NCBI GenBank assembly: GCA_047975205.1
Contig: JBKEDC010000008.1
Coordinates: 1 to 64,000 of the forward strand
DNA length: 64,000 bases
From: JBKEDC01 sp047975205
GTDB lineage: Bacteria; Bacteroidota; Bacteroidia; Bacteroidales; Prolixibacteraceae
Direction of reading: 5' to 3'
Made by a program: the position numbers and the translations under genes. The notes below the pieces were generated by a model. It did not search any database, was not told the origin of the DNA, and saw only the letters and a program-made list of their open reading frames with translations. Below are positions 1-8,790 of this stretch, in pieces (the stretch's first letter is position 1; each line of letters opens with the position of its first letter).

Positions 1-116
1 TTATAGGTAGTACCCACATTCCCGCTAAAAGGCTGTTCTTTTACCGGAAGGACTTTTTGCCCAAAACCGGGAAGAACCGTTGCGAACAAAAACGCAAGCA
101 AAATGAATCTTTTCAT
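1..116 (-). CDS. Secreted protein, N-terminus only (runs off the window)
   Basis: Reading leftward from an ATG at 116, 38 codons are open to the window edge. The first ~20 residues are a clear signal peptide: MKRF, then a hydrophobic run, ending near PGFGQ. The following KVLPVKEQPFSG stretch is too short to place in a family. The rest of the gene lies before base 1, so function is unknown. It is most likely a periplasmic or outer-membrane protein. Confidence 0.6.
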   Translation of the reverse strand, partial: MKRFILLAFLFATVLPGFGQKVLPVKEQPFSGNVGTTY

Positions 117-364
117 TTTTATAAGTTTAAAAAAGTTATATAAATTGTTGTTTACTTCGCATCCAAAGTATGAAAAAAATACTGTGTGTCATGTTAGTTA
201 TGATTAGTAAAACATGTACTTTCAGAAAATATAACGTTTGATTCGATACGTTTTATAAAAGAGCTTTATTGTGTTCGAGAATTTTAACATGCTATTCTTA
301 ACCAACATGAATAAACATTAATAACATTAACAAGTCATTAGGCAAAAGTTTGACAAGTGGCAAC

Positions 365-372
365 TACATTTG
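365..372 (+). promoter_or_regulatory. Probable -7 promoter element (TACATTTG)
   Basis: TACATTTG matches the Bacteroidota TAnnTTTG consensus and lies about 33 bp before the ATG at 405. A TTTG at 349-352 is closer than the usual -33 spacing, so only the -7 part is convincing. Confidence 0.45.
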
Positions 373-404
373 TGATAGTATTTTACATCTAAACGTTTCA
401 ACAC

Positions 405-839
405 ATGCATCACTTTTTACTTAGTATTGGTTTATTGCTTGTCTTGAACCTAAGCGGTTCAGCAAAAAATATAAATGAAAATAAAACATGGGAGAATACA
501 GCCGACTTTGCCTTAAATCTGAATCATATTGTAAAACATGCTCCTCCTTCGGAACTCACCCGAGAGATACAACGTTTAGCTTTTCAAATACCGGCCGAAG
601 TTGCCAAAGGATACGATAAAGAGAGTAGCGACATCGGTGCAACGGCTTTACATAAAGCACTGCAAAACAGCTATGCTTTGGAATCTCATTTGTGGTTGGC
701 TGCCAGAAGCGAAGAATTAAACATCAGCTTCGTGCGCGAACAGGTGAAAGCATTGCATGCTCTTCAGCAAGAGTTAAAAGATTTAAAAGACAATGCATAT
801 ATAGAACAGCCACGCAAAAGACCTTTGGGGAAAAGCTAA
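405..839 (+). CDS. Secreted four-helix-bundle-like protein (23S rRNA IVS-protein type)
   Basis: This is a 144-residue protein with an N-terminal signal peptide (MHHFLLSIGLLLVLNLSGSA). The mature part looks helical. It carries a stretch, IQRLAFQIPAEVAKGYDKES, then a helix rich in Leu/Ala (ALESHLWLAARSEEL). That pattern recalls the four-helix-bundle family encoded by 23S rRNA intervening sequences (QlrrAa.SIp.NiAEG, then a long helix). Those family members are cytoplasmic, so a signal peptide on this one is odd. It stands alone with its own -7 element upstream and a strong terminator downstream. The family assignment rests on motif resemblance only; the molecular role is unknown. Confidence 0.65.
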   Translation: MHHFLLSIGLLLVLNLSGSAKNINENKTWENTADFALNLNHIVKHAPPSELTREIQRLAFQIPAEVAKGYDKESSDIGATALHKALQNSYALESHLWLAARSEELNISFVREQVKALHALQQELKDLKDNAYIEQPRKRPLGKS

Positions 840-889
840 AAGACTAAAAAAATTTCATTATTTTATTTGTTGATGGTTATTTGATATTT

Positions 890-922
890 AGCTCACCTTC
901 GAAAAGGTGAGCTGTTTCTTTT
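890..922 (+). terminator. Rho-independent terminator
   Basis: A 10-bp perfect stem AGCTCACCTT/AAGGTGAGCT with a CGAA tetraloop is followed by GTTTCTTTT. It ends the transcript of the 405-839 gene. Confidence 0.8.
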
Positions 923-1112
923 AACCACGACTTATTAAAAAATGACATTCACATCCACATTCATGTAAACATTTTCCTTTATTTGGGGTTACTGATTTAA
1001 ATCGTGATTGTAGTCTGTATTTTTAGTCTATGATTATCTATCGGATATGCTGTGCGATTCTCCCCTCTAAACACTTTCAGAATTCGGATAAACTAATAAA
1101 GATATAAGAGTT

Positions 1113-2294
1113 ATGCCACCTTTAAGAATAAAACTAAGCTATCATAATGATGGCGAGATTGCTATTATCACAATTCTGGAGGATTTTAATATTGATATGG
1201 TGTTATCAATGATTGAAAATTTCATAACTGACGGTTCTTTACGAAAAAATACCCAAAAGATTATTCTAATTGCCGATAACTTCAATTTGCTTGATAGCGC
1301 AAGCGATATTATGAATAGTCGCAGGAAATGGGTATCACTACTTCCCGAAATGCACACCGCCATAGTGAGCAATAAACCTAAAGTGATTGCATCAGCATCT
1401 ATCATGGAGCAAACAGATAAACAAATGCAATGTTTTGCTCATTTTGAAGAAGCCTTAAACTGGTTACAACAAATAAAATCTTCTGAAATAATATATAGAC
1501 ATCATTTAGGCACTCTAATCTACAATCCTCATACTCAAATAGCAACCATCATTCTTTCTCAAAGTATAGAGAGCAAAAAAATGCAAATCATGTGGGATGA
1601 ATTTTTAGCACATAAGGTGTTGCCCGAAGATAACAAAAAGTTTATGCTCGTTCAAAATGGTTTTCCTTTGCTCGACAGCGCACAAGAAACATTAGAAAAT
1701 AAAAACGAATGGGCTACTATGTTCCCCGACAGCCACCTTGCCATAATTTCTACCGATCCTAAAGCTATTGCCGTTGCTACCCTAATGAATCACCAAAATA
1801 AGAAAACGAGAGTATTTCCAAGCCAAGATGAAGGCTTAGCATGGTTAAACACAATATTTGTTGAAAAGGAGAGCACAGTTATAGATAAGTCTTCATTCTT
1901 TTATAAAGAAGATGCATCCAAAATCAGGAAAAACAAAATATCCAACGAGCTCTTTTATGATAAGGAAAGCGAAGTTGCTACCGTTAATATTTTGAGAAAC
2001 ATCAGGCTAAAAAATCTTAATGAAATGTGGCAGAGTTTCAGTAAAAAAAGCCTCATACCCGATAGCACTAAGAAATTCATTATCAACCAAAAACATTTTG
2101 ATATTATCGATAGTCCTCAAGAAATGCTCAGCACCGAAAGCGTTTGGGGAAAACTATACCCTGATGCTTATTTGGCAGTAAACACTTCTAACGTTAAAGC
2201 CATTGCTTTCTACAGCATATTGGCACAACAAAATCCTCGAATAAAGCTGGTAGAAAATACTCAAAAGGCATTAGAATGGGTGGAACAAGGGTAA
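1113..2294 (+). CDS. Protein of three tandem STAS/SpoIIAA-like domains
   Basis: The protein has 393 residues and no signal peptide or membrane segment. It is built from three ~118-residue repeats at about 4-121, 129-248 and 275-392. Each repeat has a beta-beta-alpha start, a central motif F-x-[LI]-[LI]-D-S-x(4)-[ML]-x(5)-W-x(2)-[LMY]-[LFY]-P-[ED], then A-[IV]-x-[ST], and a terminal helix ending A/G-x-x-W-[LV]. Two single-domain proteins later in the window (22880-23257 and 23478-23852) show the same overall pattern and the same ending. This suggests a lineage-specific family with an alpha/beta STAS/SEC14-like fold. No catalytic residues are evident; a scaffold or ligand-binding role is a guess. 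No clear -7 element was seen upstream. Confidence 0.8.
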   Translation: MPPLRIKLSYHNDGEIAIITILEDFNIDMVLSMIENFITDGSLRKNTQKIILIADNFNLLDSASDIMNSRRKWVSLLPEMHTAIVSNKPKVIASASIMEQTDKQMQCFAHFEEALNWLQQIKSSEIIYRHHLGTLIYNPHTQIATIILSQSIESKKMQIMWDEFLAHKVLPEDNKKFMLVQNGFPLLDSAQETLENKNEWATMFPDSHLAIISTDPKAIAVATLMNHQNKKTRVFPSQDEGLAWLNTIFVEKESTVIDKSSFFYKEDASKIRKNKISNELFYDKESEVATVNILRNIRLKNLNEMWQSFSKKSLIPDSTKKFIINQKHFDIIDSPQEMLSTESVWGKLYPDAYLAVNTSNVKAIAFYSILAQQNPRIKLVENTQKALEWVEQG

Positions 2295-2615
2295 AAAAGC
2301 TCGTATTTATTTCAATGGAGGCAGTTATTCAAAGGTAGCTACTTCATTCTATAAGGCTAACTACGTTATTACTTAAATCAAGCGAGTAAAAGGAAAGATA
2401 GAGCCTAATTTCCGGAATTATTTCCACTCTTCTTCATGGGGATGATTTTCATATATTTATATTATTTTTTCAGTTAAAAACAAACTAAACATTTTTTTAG
2501 TTGTCATATTAAGCTACATTTGTTAGAATAACAAGCATTCTAACAAACAACAACTAAAGCTCCGCATTGCTTAAAGTCAAGTTTTGAAGTTAGGATTTGG
2601 TAAACACAGCGCAAA
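2295..2615. other. Intergenic region with lipoprotein promoter
   Basis: This is a 321-bp gap. It is AT-rich and holds the TACATTTG element at 2515-2522. No other gene, repeat or strong hairpin is seen. Confidence 0.5.
2515..2522 (+). promoter_or_regulatory. -7 promoter element (TACATTTG)
   Basis: A full match to TAnnTTTG, 94 bp before the lipoprotein ATG at 2616, implying a 5' untranslated leader of roughly 85 nt. Confidence 0.5.
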
Positions 2616-4751
2616 ATGAAGAAGTATATTTTAGTAACCTTAGCCGTTATCGGACTTGCAACTATTTCATGTAACAATGACAAGCAAGATGATTACGATG
2701 GTAGCAACGTAAACGATGGACTCATTGCCGATGTTATCGAAGGTGATGATGATCGCATAGAAGACTTAACCGAAAACAATAGTGAGAGAAAAAAGAATAA
2801 CGTAAAAGGCGATGGAGAATCTACTATTCTTCCCGTTAAGACGGTTTGGACAAAAATGGATAAACAAATACGTTCGGATATAAACAATAGCGAATCTCAA
2901 CAGGCCAACGGATTATTGTTTGATGAAGATAACATGATATTATATATCTCATATGGTACCAAAGGGGAAAGCTACGACGGATTTATTGATGTAATTTCAA
3001 TTAGCGAGAGTGATACTCCCGGGTGTTTGGATCCTAAAATACTTCAAAGTATTCATGTGGCTAATATCGACTTATATGCCTTGGCTCTGGATAAAACAAA
3101 TAAAAAGTTGTATGTATCTGCCGGTGCCGATACCGATCCTCTAAATAACGATTCTTATGCTGAAAATGATATTCATTCCGGCGGTGCTGTTCTTGTATTT
3201 GAAACCGGAGATCTAAATAATACCGAAGCTACGTCTATCAGCTATGACTTGATTGATGTGCCCGGCTATGTGGCCAAAGATATTACGCTTAATGGAAACA
3301 AGATTATTGTAATATCAGGCACTAATGGCTATATTACACAATACAATATTTCTGATTATAGTTTAGCAGAAAACACCCCGGTAGGAGATGGAAGAGCCGT
3401 GGGAATTGCTGAAGATAAGATATATTGGTTGGCAGGAAACCAACTTAATCTTATCGGGGGAGGATCGATTTCGGTTGCCATGGATGACAAAGAAGGAGCT
3501 CAACGGCTCATAAACTTCTATAAAGGTTATCCTATTGTAGCTTTAGGGTCTAACGGTGTTGGTGTATATAGTAAAGATTTAAATACAGCATATCATACTA
3601 TTCCTACGGTAAAAAACAATTATTCTTTAGAAAATACTAACGAAGAAGTTAACGATGTAACACCATTCTTAGACAATGAACTGCTTGCCACCGCCGAGGG
3701 CACTAATGGTGTCATGTTCAAATACATAAAAGATGGCGACATTACCGGAGCAGAGCATATAATTAATGCCGGAGGAATAAGGTTTGATGGTTCTCCGAAT
3801 GCCATAATAAGCTACAAAAACAGCATAATGGTAGCTTCAGGAACATCTGGCACAACTTTTGTCTCAACCGGCTATTTCGGACGTTATAATGACGATTCAT
3901 ACGCCGACTTTATACCCACTTATAAAATTGAGCTCGACCAAACAAGCAAACGACACAACATACCTACCGGCTTATATAAAGGTACAATTTCAGGTAAAGG
4001 ACATACTTTCATAGTAGAAAACTCTGATATTGTTTTCGCAGGTGAGATATATGCAGACTCTCTCCTATTCAAAAACAGCTCATACAATATTAACTCTTAC
4101 ATTGGTAACGGCAAAACCATTTGGACGCAAGGGGAAATAGGTCATCTAATTATTACCGACTCATCAGCTCCGGGTTATGGCATGGATTTTGGTTTAAACA
4201 ACAAGATACTCGGCGATATACGCATAACAAACAGCACACTCAATACAACCAACTTTGGAAACCCATATGGGAATGTATATGTGTATGGTAGCGATGTAAG
4301 CGCATCGTATTTTAAAACATTTGATTCTCAAGGCGAAGGATCTTTAATCATACAAAAAGATGATGCCGGAAAAGCATCTCATTTTGCATTTCACACCATT
4401 AGTGCTACTGTGCAAGGCGACTCTTCTATTATTGGCAAGGATTGCTCTGTTTCATGGGACCTTGATAACAGCGATTTAAGCTTTAACCAACTAGAGCTAA
4501 AAAGTGGTGCTTGGTTGGGTCCTAAAGATTCGGGAGATACGATGGCAACCTACGAAGGTGGGCAGAATACTACCATAACAGTAAAAGACACACTCAAAGC
4601 CCAAGCAAAATGGACGATTAAAGCTGTAGCCTCTGATAATCTCAAGATTAAAGTCGGCAAGTTTAGCGGCTATATTCCTCAAATCGTAGATAAAGATGGA
4701 AATGAAAGTGATGCTAAATGGAATGAGATTCTAGAAGAGAGCGGGGTGTAA
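2616..4751 (+). CDS. Large surface-type lipoprotein, beta-propeller then beta-helix-like
   Basis: This 711-residue lipoprotein precursor starts MKKYILVTL and has a lipobox ending LATISC with Cys19 as the lipid site. The residues after Cys19 (NNDKQDDYDG) are acidic, resembling the lipoprotein export signal that sends Bacteroidota lipoproteins to the cell surface. Residues ~90-430 contain repeated short motifs of the type LYxSxG and IVxxSGTNG, typical of beta-propeller blades. Residues ~440-680 look like a right-handed beta-helix of short strands rich in Asn, Ser, Gly and Ile. There is no SusD-like or enzyme motif. It has its own promoter and terminator, so it is probably monocistronic. An adhesin or surface-binding role is inferred only. 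Confidence 0.75.
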   Translation: MKKYILVTLAVIGLATISCNNDKQDDYDGSNVNDGLIADVIEGDDDRIEDLTENNSERKKNNVKGDGESTILPVKTVWTKMDKQIRSDINNSESQQANGLLFDEDNMILYISYGTKGESYDGFIDVISISESDTPGCLDPKILQSIHVANIDLYALALDKTNKKLYVSAGADTDPLNNDSYAENDIHSGGAVLVFETGDLNNTEATSISYDLIDVPGYVAKDITLNGNKIIVISGTNGYITQYNISDYSLAENTPVGDGRAVGIAEDKIYWLAGNQLNLIGGGSISVAMDDKEGAQRLINFYKGYPIVALGSNGVGVYSKDLNTAYHTIPTVKNNYSLENTNEEVNDVTPFLDNELLATAEGTNGVMFKYIKDGDITGAEHIINAGGIRFDGSPNAIISYKNSIMVASGTSGTTFVSTGYFGRYNDDSYADFIPTYKIELDQTSKRHNIPTGLYKGTISGKGHTFIVENSDIVFAGEIYADSLLFKNSSYNINSYIGNGKTIWTQGEIGHLIITDSSAPGYGMDFGLNNKILGDIRITNSTLNTTNFGNPYGNVYVYGSDVSASYFKTFDSQGEGSLIIQKDDAGKASHFAFHTISATVQGDSSIIGKDCSVSWDLDNSDLSFNQLELKSGAWLGPKDSGDTMATYEGGQNTTITVKDTLKAQAKWTIKAVASDNLKIKVGKFSGYIPQIVDKDGNESDAKWNEILEESGV

Positions 4752-4808
4752 GCAACAAAGTGTTAATAATAAGACTTCACCGCTACACATTTTCTCAATG
4801 ACAAATCT

Positions 4809-4841
4809 AACAAAGCATCTCTTTTAGAATGCTTTGTTTTT
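4809..4841 (+). terminator. Rho-independent terminator
   Basis: A 10-bp stem AACAAAGCAT/ATGCTTTGTT is followed by a run of Ts. It lies 57 bp after the lipoprotein stop. Confidence 0.8.
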
Positions 4842-5025
4842 GCTTAAAGTGCACACATAACGGAAATATAAAGCAACCTTATATACAAATAACGTTTATA
4901 CAACAAGCAAACAATATGCTCAACTCATAGAGAGCATATAAACTCACCAAGATCTAAAAAACAAGCAATTGTTCCCTGTGTAAGAACAGTCATTATGCCA
5001 ATCGCTACAATTCAACAGTTTTATG

Positions 5026-5033
5026 TACCTTTG
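5026..5033 (+). promoter_or_regulatory. purH -7 promoter element (TACCTTTG)
   Basis: A full TAnnTTTG match. It overlaps the in-frame GTG at 5033, so that GTG cannot be the start codon if this element is used. The ATG at 5060, about 20 nt beyond the expected transcription start, fits. Confidence 0.6.
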
Positions 5034-5059
5034 TGCTGCAAGTTGCAAAATCAACCATA

Positions 5060-6652
5060 ATGACAGACACTAGAAAAATTAAATCGGCATTGATTTCGGT
5101 TTTCCACAAAGATGGACTAGACCTTATTGTAAAACGCTTACATGAGTTAGGCGTAGAATTAATTTCAACCGGCGGAACACAAAGTTTTATTGAGGGATTA
5201 GGCATTCCTTGCACTGCCGTTGAAAGCTTAACCAGCTATCCCTCCATTTTGGGCGGACGAGTTAAAACCCTTCATCCTAAAATTTTTGGCGGTATTCTTA
5301 ATCGCAGAGAGCATGAAGGAGACAAAAAGCAGATTGCGGAATATGAGATTCCTGAAATTGATTTAATTATTGTTGATCTATATCCTTTTGAAGATACGGT
5401 AGCCTCCGGAGCTTCTGAAGAAGATATTATTGAAAAAATTGACATCGGCGGTATTGCCCTTATTCGTGGTGCAGCTAAAAACTACAACGACGTAATTATT
5501 GTTTCCAATCGCGGACAATATGGTAACTTACTGGAATTACTTAATCAAAAAAACGGTGAAAGTAACTTAATTGATCGTAAAGCTTATGCTCGCGAAGCTT
5601 TCGCTACCTCATCGCATTATGATTCGGCTATTTTCAGTTATTTCAATCGAGAAAAAGAAACTGCTTCAGAGCGCATATGTTTAAACGATGGCGAAGTATT
5701 GCGTTATGGCGAGAATCCTCATCAACAAGCCACGTTCTACAAGCTCAACAACTCAAACGATAAAAATACCTTGGCCAATGCTCAAGTATTGCAAGGAAAG
5801 CAGCTATCATATAATAACCTACTTGATGCCGATGCAGCATGGAAAGCTGCCTCTGATGCCTTTCACGCTGTAAGTCACATCGAGAATAAAACAGCTGTAG
5901 CTGTTATTAAGCACCTTAACCCATGTGGATTAGCCGTTACCAACGATACTATTAAATCTTTAGAGTTAGCTTGGGCAGGCGATCCAATTTCAGCTTTCGG
6001 CTCTATCGTTTGTTTCACCAACACCGTTACCAAGGAAGTTGCCGAGTGGTTTGGCAAAAAATTCGTAGAAATCATCATTGCTCCTGCATTTACCGATGAA
6101 GCTTTAGAAATTTTCAGTAAAAAGAAAAATCTTCGACTGTTGGTAACAGCCATCAAATCTGAAACTACCGGCGAAAAGCTTTGCCGTTCTATCAGTGGTG
6201 GAATGCTCGTTCAAGATGAAGATGAAGGTATGGACACCGAATTCAAAAACGTTACCGACATTCAATTCAGCAATACCAAATTAGAATTAGCCAAATTTGG
6301 CATCACGGCTTGTAAAAACCTACGAAGCAATGCCATTGCTATCGTAACAGAAAATGCCGATGGTTCATTTTGGCTAACAGGTGCCGGAATGGGGCAGCCT
6401 AACCGTCTAGACAGCCTTCGCCAACTTACCATGCCACGATTTAAACAAAAAGAAGGCGTGAAGATTGAGGAATCAGTGGTTATTTCTGATGCTTTCTTCC
6501 CTTTCCGAGACAGCATAGAGGTGGCTAACGAATATGGTGTAAAATATATTGTAGAACCGGGAGGTTCTATTCGAGATGAAGAAGTGATTGAAGCTTGTAA
6601 TGAATTTGGGATGGCGATGTTGTTCACCGGGCGCCGTCACTTTAAACATTAA
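5060..6652 (+). CDS. purH: Bifunctional AICAR formyltransferase / IMP cyclohydrolase
   Basis: PurH catalyses the last two steps of de novo purine synthesis: AICAR is formylated with 10-formyl-THF and then closed to IMP. The N-terminal MGS-like cyclohydrolase domain shows the ISTGGT and GRVKTLHPKIFGGIL motifs. The formyltransferase domain shows GENPHQQATFY and the KHLNPCG motif (Lys-His active-site pair). The end EPGGSIRDEEVIEACNEFG and FTGRRHFKH is typical. Starting at ATG 5060 (MTDTRKIKSALISVF) the product is 530 residues. An upstream in-frame GTG at 5033 is rejected because it sits inside the -7 element. The gene lies just before the shape operon, an order I recall from other Bacteroidales. 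Confidence 0.97.
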   Translation: MTDTRKIKSALISVFHKDGLDLIVKRLHELGVELISTGGTQSFIEGLGIPCTAVESLTSYPSILGGRVKTLHPKIFGGILNRREHEGDKKQIAEYEIPEIDLIIVDLYPFEDTVASGASEEDIIEKIDIGGIALIRGAAKNYNDVIIVSNRGQYGNLLELLNQKNGESNLIDRKAYAREAFATSSHYDSAIFSYFNREKETASERICLNDGEVLRYGENPHQQATFYKLNNSNDKNTLANAQVLQGKQLSYNNLLDADAAWKAASDAFHAVSHIENKTAVAVIKHLNPCGLAVTNDTIKSLELAWAGDPISAFGSIVCFTNTVTKEVAEWFGKKFVEIIIAPAFTDEALEIFSKKKNLRLLVTAIKSETTGEKLCRSISGGMLVQDEDEGMDTEFKNVTDIQFSNTKLELAKFGITACKNLRSNAIAIVTENADGSFWLTGAGMGQPNRLDSLRQLTMPRFKQKEGVKIEESVVISDAFFPFRDSIEVANEYGVKYIVEPGGSIRDEEVIEACNEFGMAMLFTGRRHFKH

Positions 6653-6700
6653 AAACCACATTTATCGTAACAATCTGTTTATAAAGCAGAAATTTGTTAT

Positions 6701-6708
6701 TATGTTTG
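6701..6708 (+). promoter_or_regulatory. Possible second -7 element upstream of mreB (TATGTTTG)
   Basis: This TAnnTTTG match directly precedes the inverted repeat at 6710-6756. A transcript starting here would begin inside the left arm of that hairpin. Confidence 0.4.
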
Positions 6709-6709
6709 A

Positions 6710-6756
6710 AATACACACAATCTAAACTTTTTTTTTAGTTTTAGGTTGTGTGTATT
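6710..6756. repeat. Long inverted repeat between purH and mreB
   Basis: An 11-bp perfect outer stem AATACACACAA/TTGTGTGTATT extends inward by about 8 more pairs (one G-T wobble, one bulge) to a loop of eight Ts. No T run follows it, so it is not a normal terminator for purH. Its right arm sits where the -33 region of the mreB promoter should be, so an operator or RNA structure is possible. Confidence 0.6.
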
Positions 6757-6770
6757 AAGTAATTATATTG

Positions 6771-6778
6771 TACCTTTG
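6771..6778 (+). promoter_or_regulatory. mreB -7 promoter element (TACCTTTG)
   Basis: A full TAnnTTTG match 57 bp before the mreB ATG at 6836. A TTG at 6746-6748, with a 22-bp gap, may serve as -33. It drives the mreBCD-mrdA-rodA operon. Confidence 0.6.
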
Positions 6779-6835
6779 GTGTTCGTTCGCATTCATGCAA
6801 TTATTAATCAACACTCTGATATTACAATATATACA

Positions 6836-7858
6836 ATGGGATTATTCTCTTTTTTAACCCAAGAAATAGCAATCGACCTTGGCACGGCAAACACCGTAAT
6901 CATTCAAGATGGTAAGATTGTCCTCGATGAACCTTCAGTAGTAGCAATGGACAGAAAAACCGATAAGCTCTGCGCTATTGGTCATGCTGCTCGCCAAATG
7001 GAAGGAAGAACTCCTCCGGGAATTGAAACCGTTCGCCCACTTCGCGATGGGGTAATTGCCGATTTCAATGCTGCAGAGCAAATGATTCGCGGCATGATAA
7101 AAAAAATTAATAATAAAAACAGTTTCTTTAATCCGGCACTCAAAATTGTGGTTTGTATTCCTTCCGGCTCAACGGAAGTTGAAATTCGTGCCGTGCGCGA
7201 CTCCAGTGAACACGCCGGAGGTAGAGAAGTTTACATGATTTATGAACCTATGGCTGCAGCTATCGGTATTGGTTTAGATGTGCAAGCTCCTGAGGGAACA
7301 ATGATTGTAGATATAGGTGGAGGTACTACCGAAATTGCAGTAATATCATTAGGTGGTATTGTTACCAACAAATCGATTCGTATTGCCGGTGATGATCTTA
7401 CTGCCGATATTATCGAATATATGAGCCATCAGCATAACATTAAAGTTGGTGAGCGAACTGCAGAACAAATTAAGATTCACGTCGGTGCTGCCCTCTCTAC
7501 ATTAGAAGATCCTCCGGCTAACTTTGTTGTTCAAGGTCCGAACCGCATGACTGCTCTTCCCGTTGAAGTGCCGGTTACTTATCAAGAGATATCGCATTGT
7601 TTAGAAAAATCAATCCATAAAATTGAAACAGCTATTCTAAGTGCTTTAGAGCAAACACCTCCTGAATTATACGCCGATATTGTAAATAGAGGTATCTATT
7701 TAGCCGGTGGAGGAGCTCAACTTCGCGGTCTAGACAAACGCTTATCAGAAAAAATCAGTATTCCATTCCATATTGCCGAAGATCCTTTACGTGCAGTGGT
7801 TAGAGGAACGGGTATAGCTCTTAAGAATATCGATAAATACCCATTCTTAATGCGTTAG
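6836..7858 (+). CDS. mreB: Rod-shape-determining actin homologue MreB
   Basis: MreB forms membrane-bound filaments that guide cell-wall elongation. The 340-residue product has the actin-fold nucleotide motifs DLGTANTVI near the N-terminus, IVDIGGGTTEIAV in the middle and GIYLAGGGAQLRGL towards the C-terminus. The start at ATG 6836 (MGLFSFLTQEIAIDLG) matches the family. The open frame extends 30 codons further upstream, but that stretch overlaps the promoter and lacks family character. It is the first gene of a tight five-gene elongasome operon. Confidence 0.97.
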   Translation: MGLFSFLTQEIAIDLGTANTVIIQDGKIVLDEPSVVAMDRKTDKLCAIGHAARQMEGRTPPGIETVRPLRDGVIADFNAAEQMIRGMIKKINNKNSFFNPALKIVVCIPSGSTEVEIRAVRDSSEHAGGREVYMIYEPMAAAIGIGLDVQAPEGTMIVDIGGGTTEIAVISLGGIVTNKSIRIAGDDLTADIIEYMSHQHNIKVGERTAEQIKIHVGAALSTLEDPPANFVVQGPNRMTALPVEVPVTYQEISHCLEKSIHKIETAILSALEQTPPELYADIVNRGIYLAGGGAQLRGLDKRLSEKISIPFHIAEDPLRAVVRGTGIALKNIDKYPFLMR

Positions 7859-7878
7859 AAAGAAAGGAAAGGATTCCT

Positions 7879-8790
7879 ATGAGGAACTTGTGGAAATTTC
7901 TCTCTCGTTTTTCCGTTTTTTTTGTGTTTCTGATATTCCAAGCTGTAGCTTTTGGGCTCATGAGCAAACAAAACGATTTGCGAGGAGTCGGTTTAGTTGG
8001 TTCTACCATCGAGGTGGTTGGAGCAATGCATGATACATCTAGCAGTTGGCGCGATTATTTCTCGTTGAAGAGGACAAATCAAAACCTTAGTGAAGAGAAT
8101 GCTCGTTTGTTTGCTGAAGTAGAACATTACAAAAGATTGTATCTCAGCACACACAAGCTAGACTTGCCTATTACAATGCAAACTGCACATTCAACCGAGA
8201 ACGATAGTAGTGTTGTTGATATAAACACAGATTCGTTGGCACTTACCTTTGCCGACTCCACTCAATTTAAATTCATATCGGCACGAGTGGTAAACAACAG
8301 CTTTAATCGAGCAAACAACTTTATCACTATTGACAAAGGGACTAACGATGGAGTAAATAGAGAAATGGGCGTTATCGGACCTGATGGTGTGGTAGGAATT
8401 ATCACAACAACAAGCAATAACTACGCTATTGGTCCGTCGCTGTTAAACAGTCGTTGGTCAGTTTCTGCCAAAATTAAGCATTCCAATTATTTTGGAACTT
8501 TAGCTTGGGATGGGAAAGACCCTCAATATGCTCAATTGCATGAAATTCCTTTTCATGTTAAACCTGCTGTGGGCGATACTCTAGTAACCAGCGGATACTC
8601 TGACGTATTTCCGGAAGGCATACCCGTTGCTGTGATAGATACATTTTCACACACCGATGGAGCTAATTTTCTGAATATCTCAGCTAAACTTTTGACTAAT
8701 TTCCAAAACTTGACTTATGTTACTATAGTGGCTAATAAAGATATGGCAACGCTAAAAGAGCTAAATAAAGTCACCAAAGATGATGAATAA
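7879..8790 (+). CDS. mreC: Rod-shape-determining protein MreC
   Basis: MreC is a bitopic inner-membrane protein that links MreB to the periplasmic elongation enzymes. The 303-residue product has a transmembrane segment at about residues 11-30 (VFFVFLIFQAVAFGLM) and a coiled coil at about 55-95. A beta-rich periplasmic domain follows, with the conserved IDKGTNDGVNREMGVIGPDGVVGII stretch and the downstream YSDVFPEGIPVAVI motif. It starts 20 bp after mreB and its end overlaps mreD by 11 bp, showing translational coupling. Confidence 0.95.
   Translation: MRNLWKFLSRFSVFFVFLIFQAVAFGLMSKQNDLRGVGLVGSTIEVVGAMHDTSSSWRDYFSLKRTNQNLSEENARLFAEVEHYKRLYLSTHKLDLPITMQTAHSTENDSSVVDINTDSLALTFADSTQFKFISARVVNNSFNRANNFITIDKGTNDGVNREMGVIGPDGVVGIITTTSNNYAIGPSLLNSRWSVSAKIKHSNYFGTLAWDGKDPQYAQLHEIPFHVKPAVGDTLVTSGYSDVFPEGIPVAVIDTFSHTDGANFLNISAKLLTNFQNLTYVTIVANKDMATLKELNKVTKDDE

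Noticed and set aside
5033..5059. N-terminal extension of purH from a GTG start
   Set aside because: The GTG is the last base of, and lies directly after, the TACCTTTG promoter element; the ATG at 5060 gives the normal family start.
6746..6835. Thirty-codon N-terminal extension of mreB
   Set aside because: It overlaps the palindrome and the -7 element and has no similarity to MreB; MGLFSFLTQEIAIDLG is the expected start.
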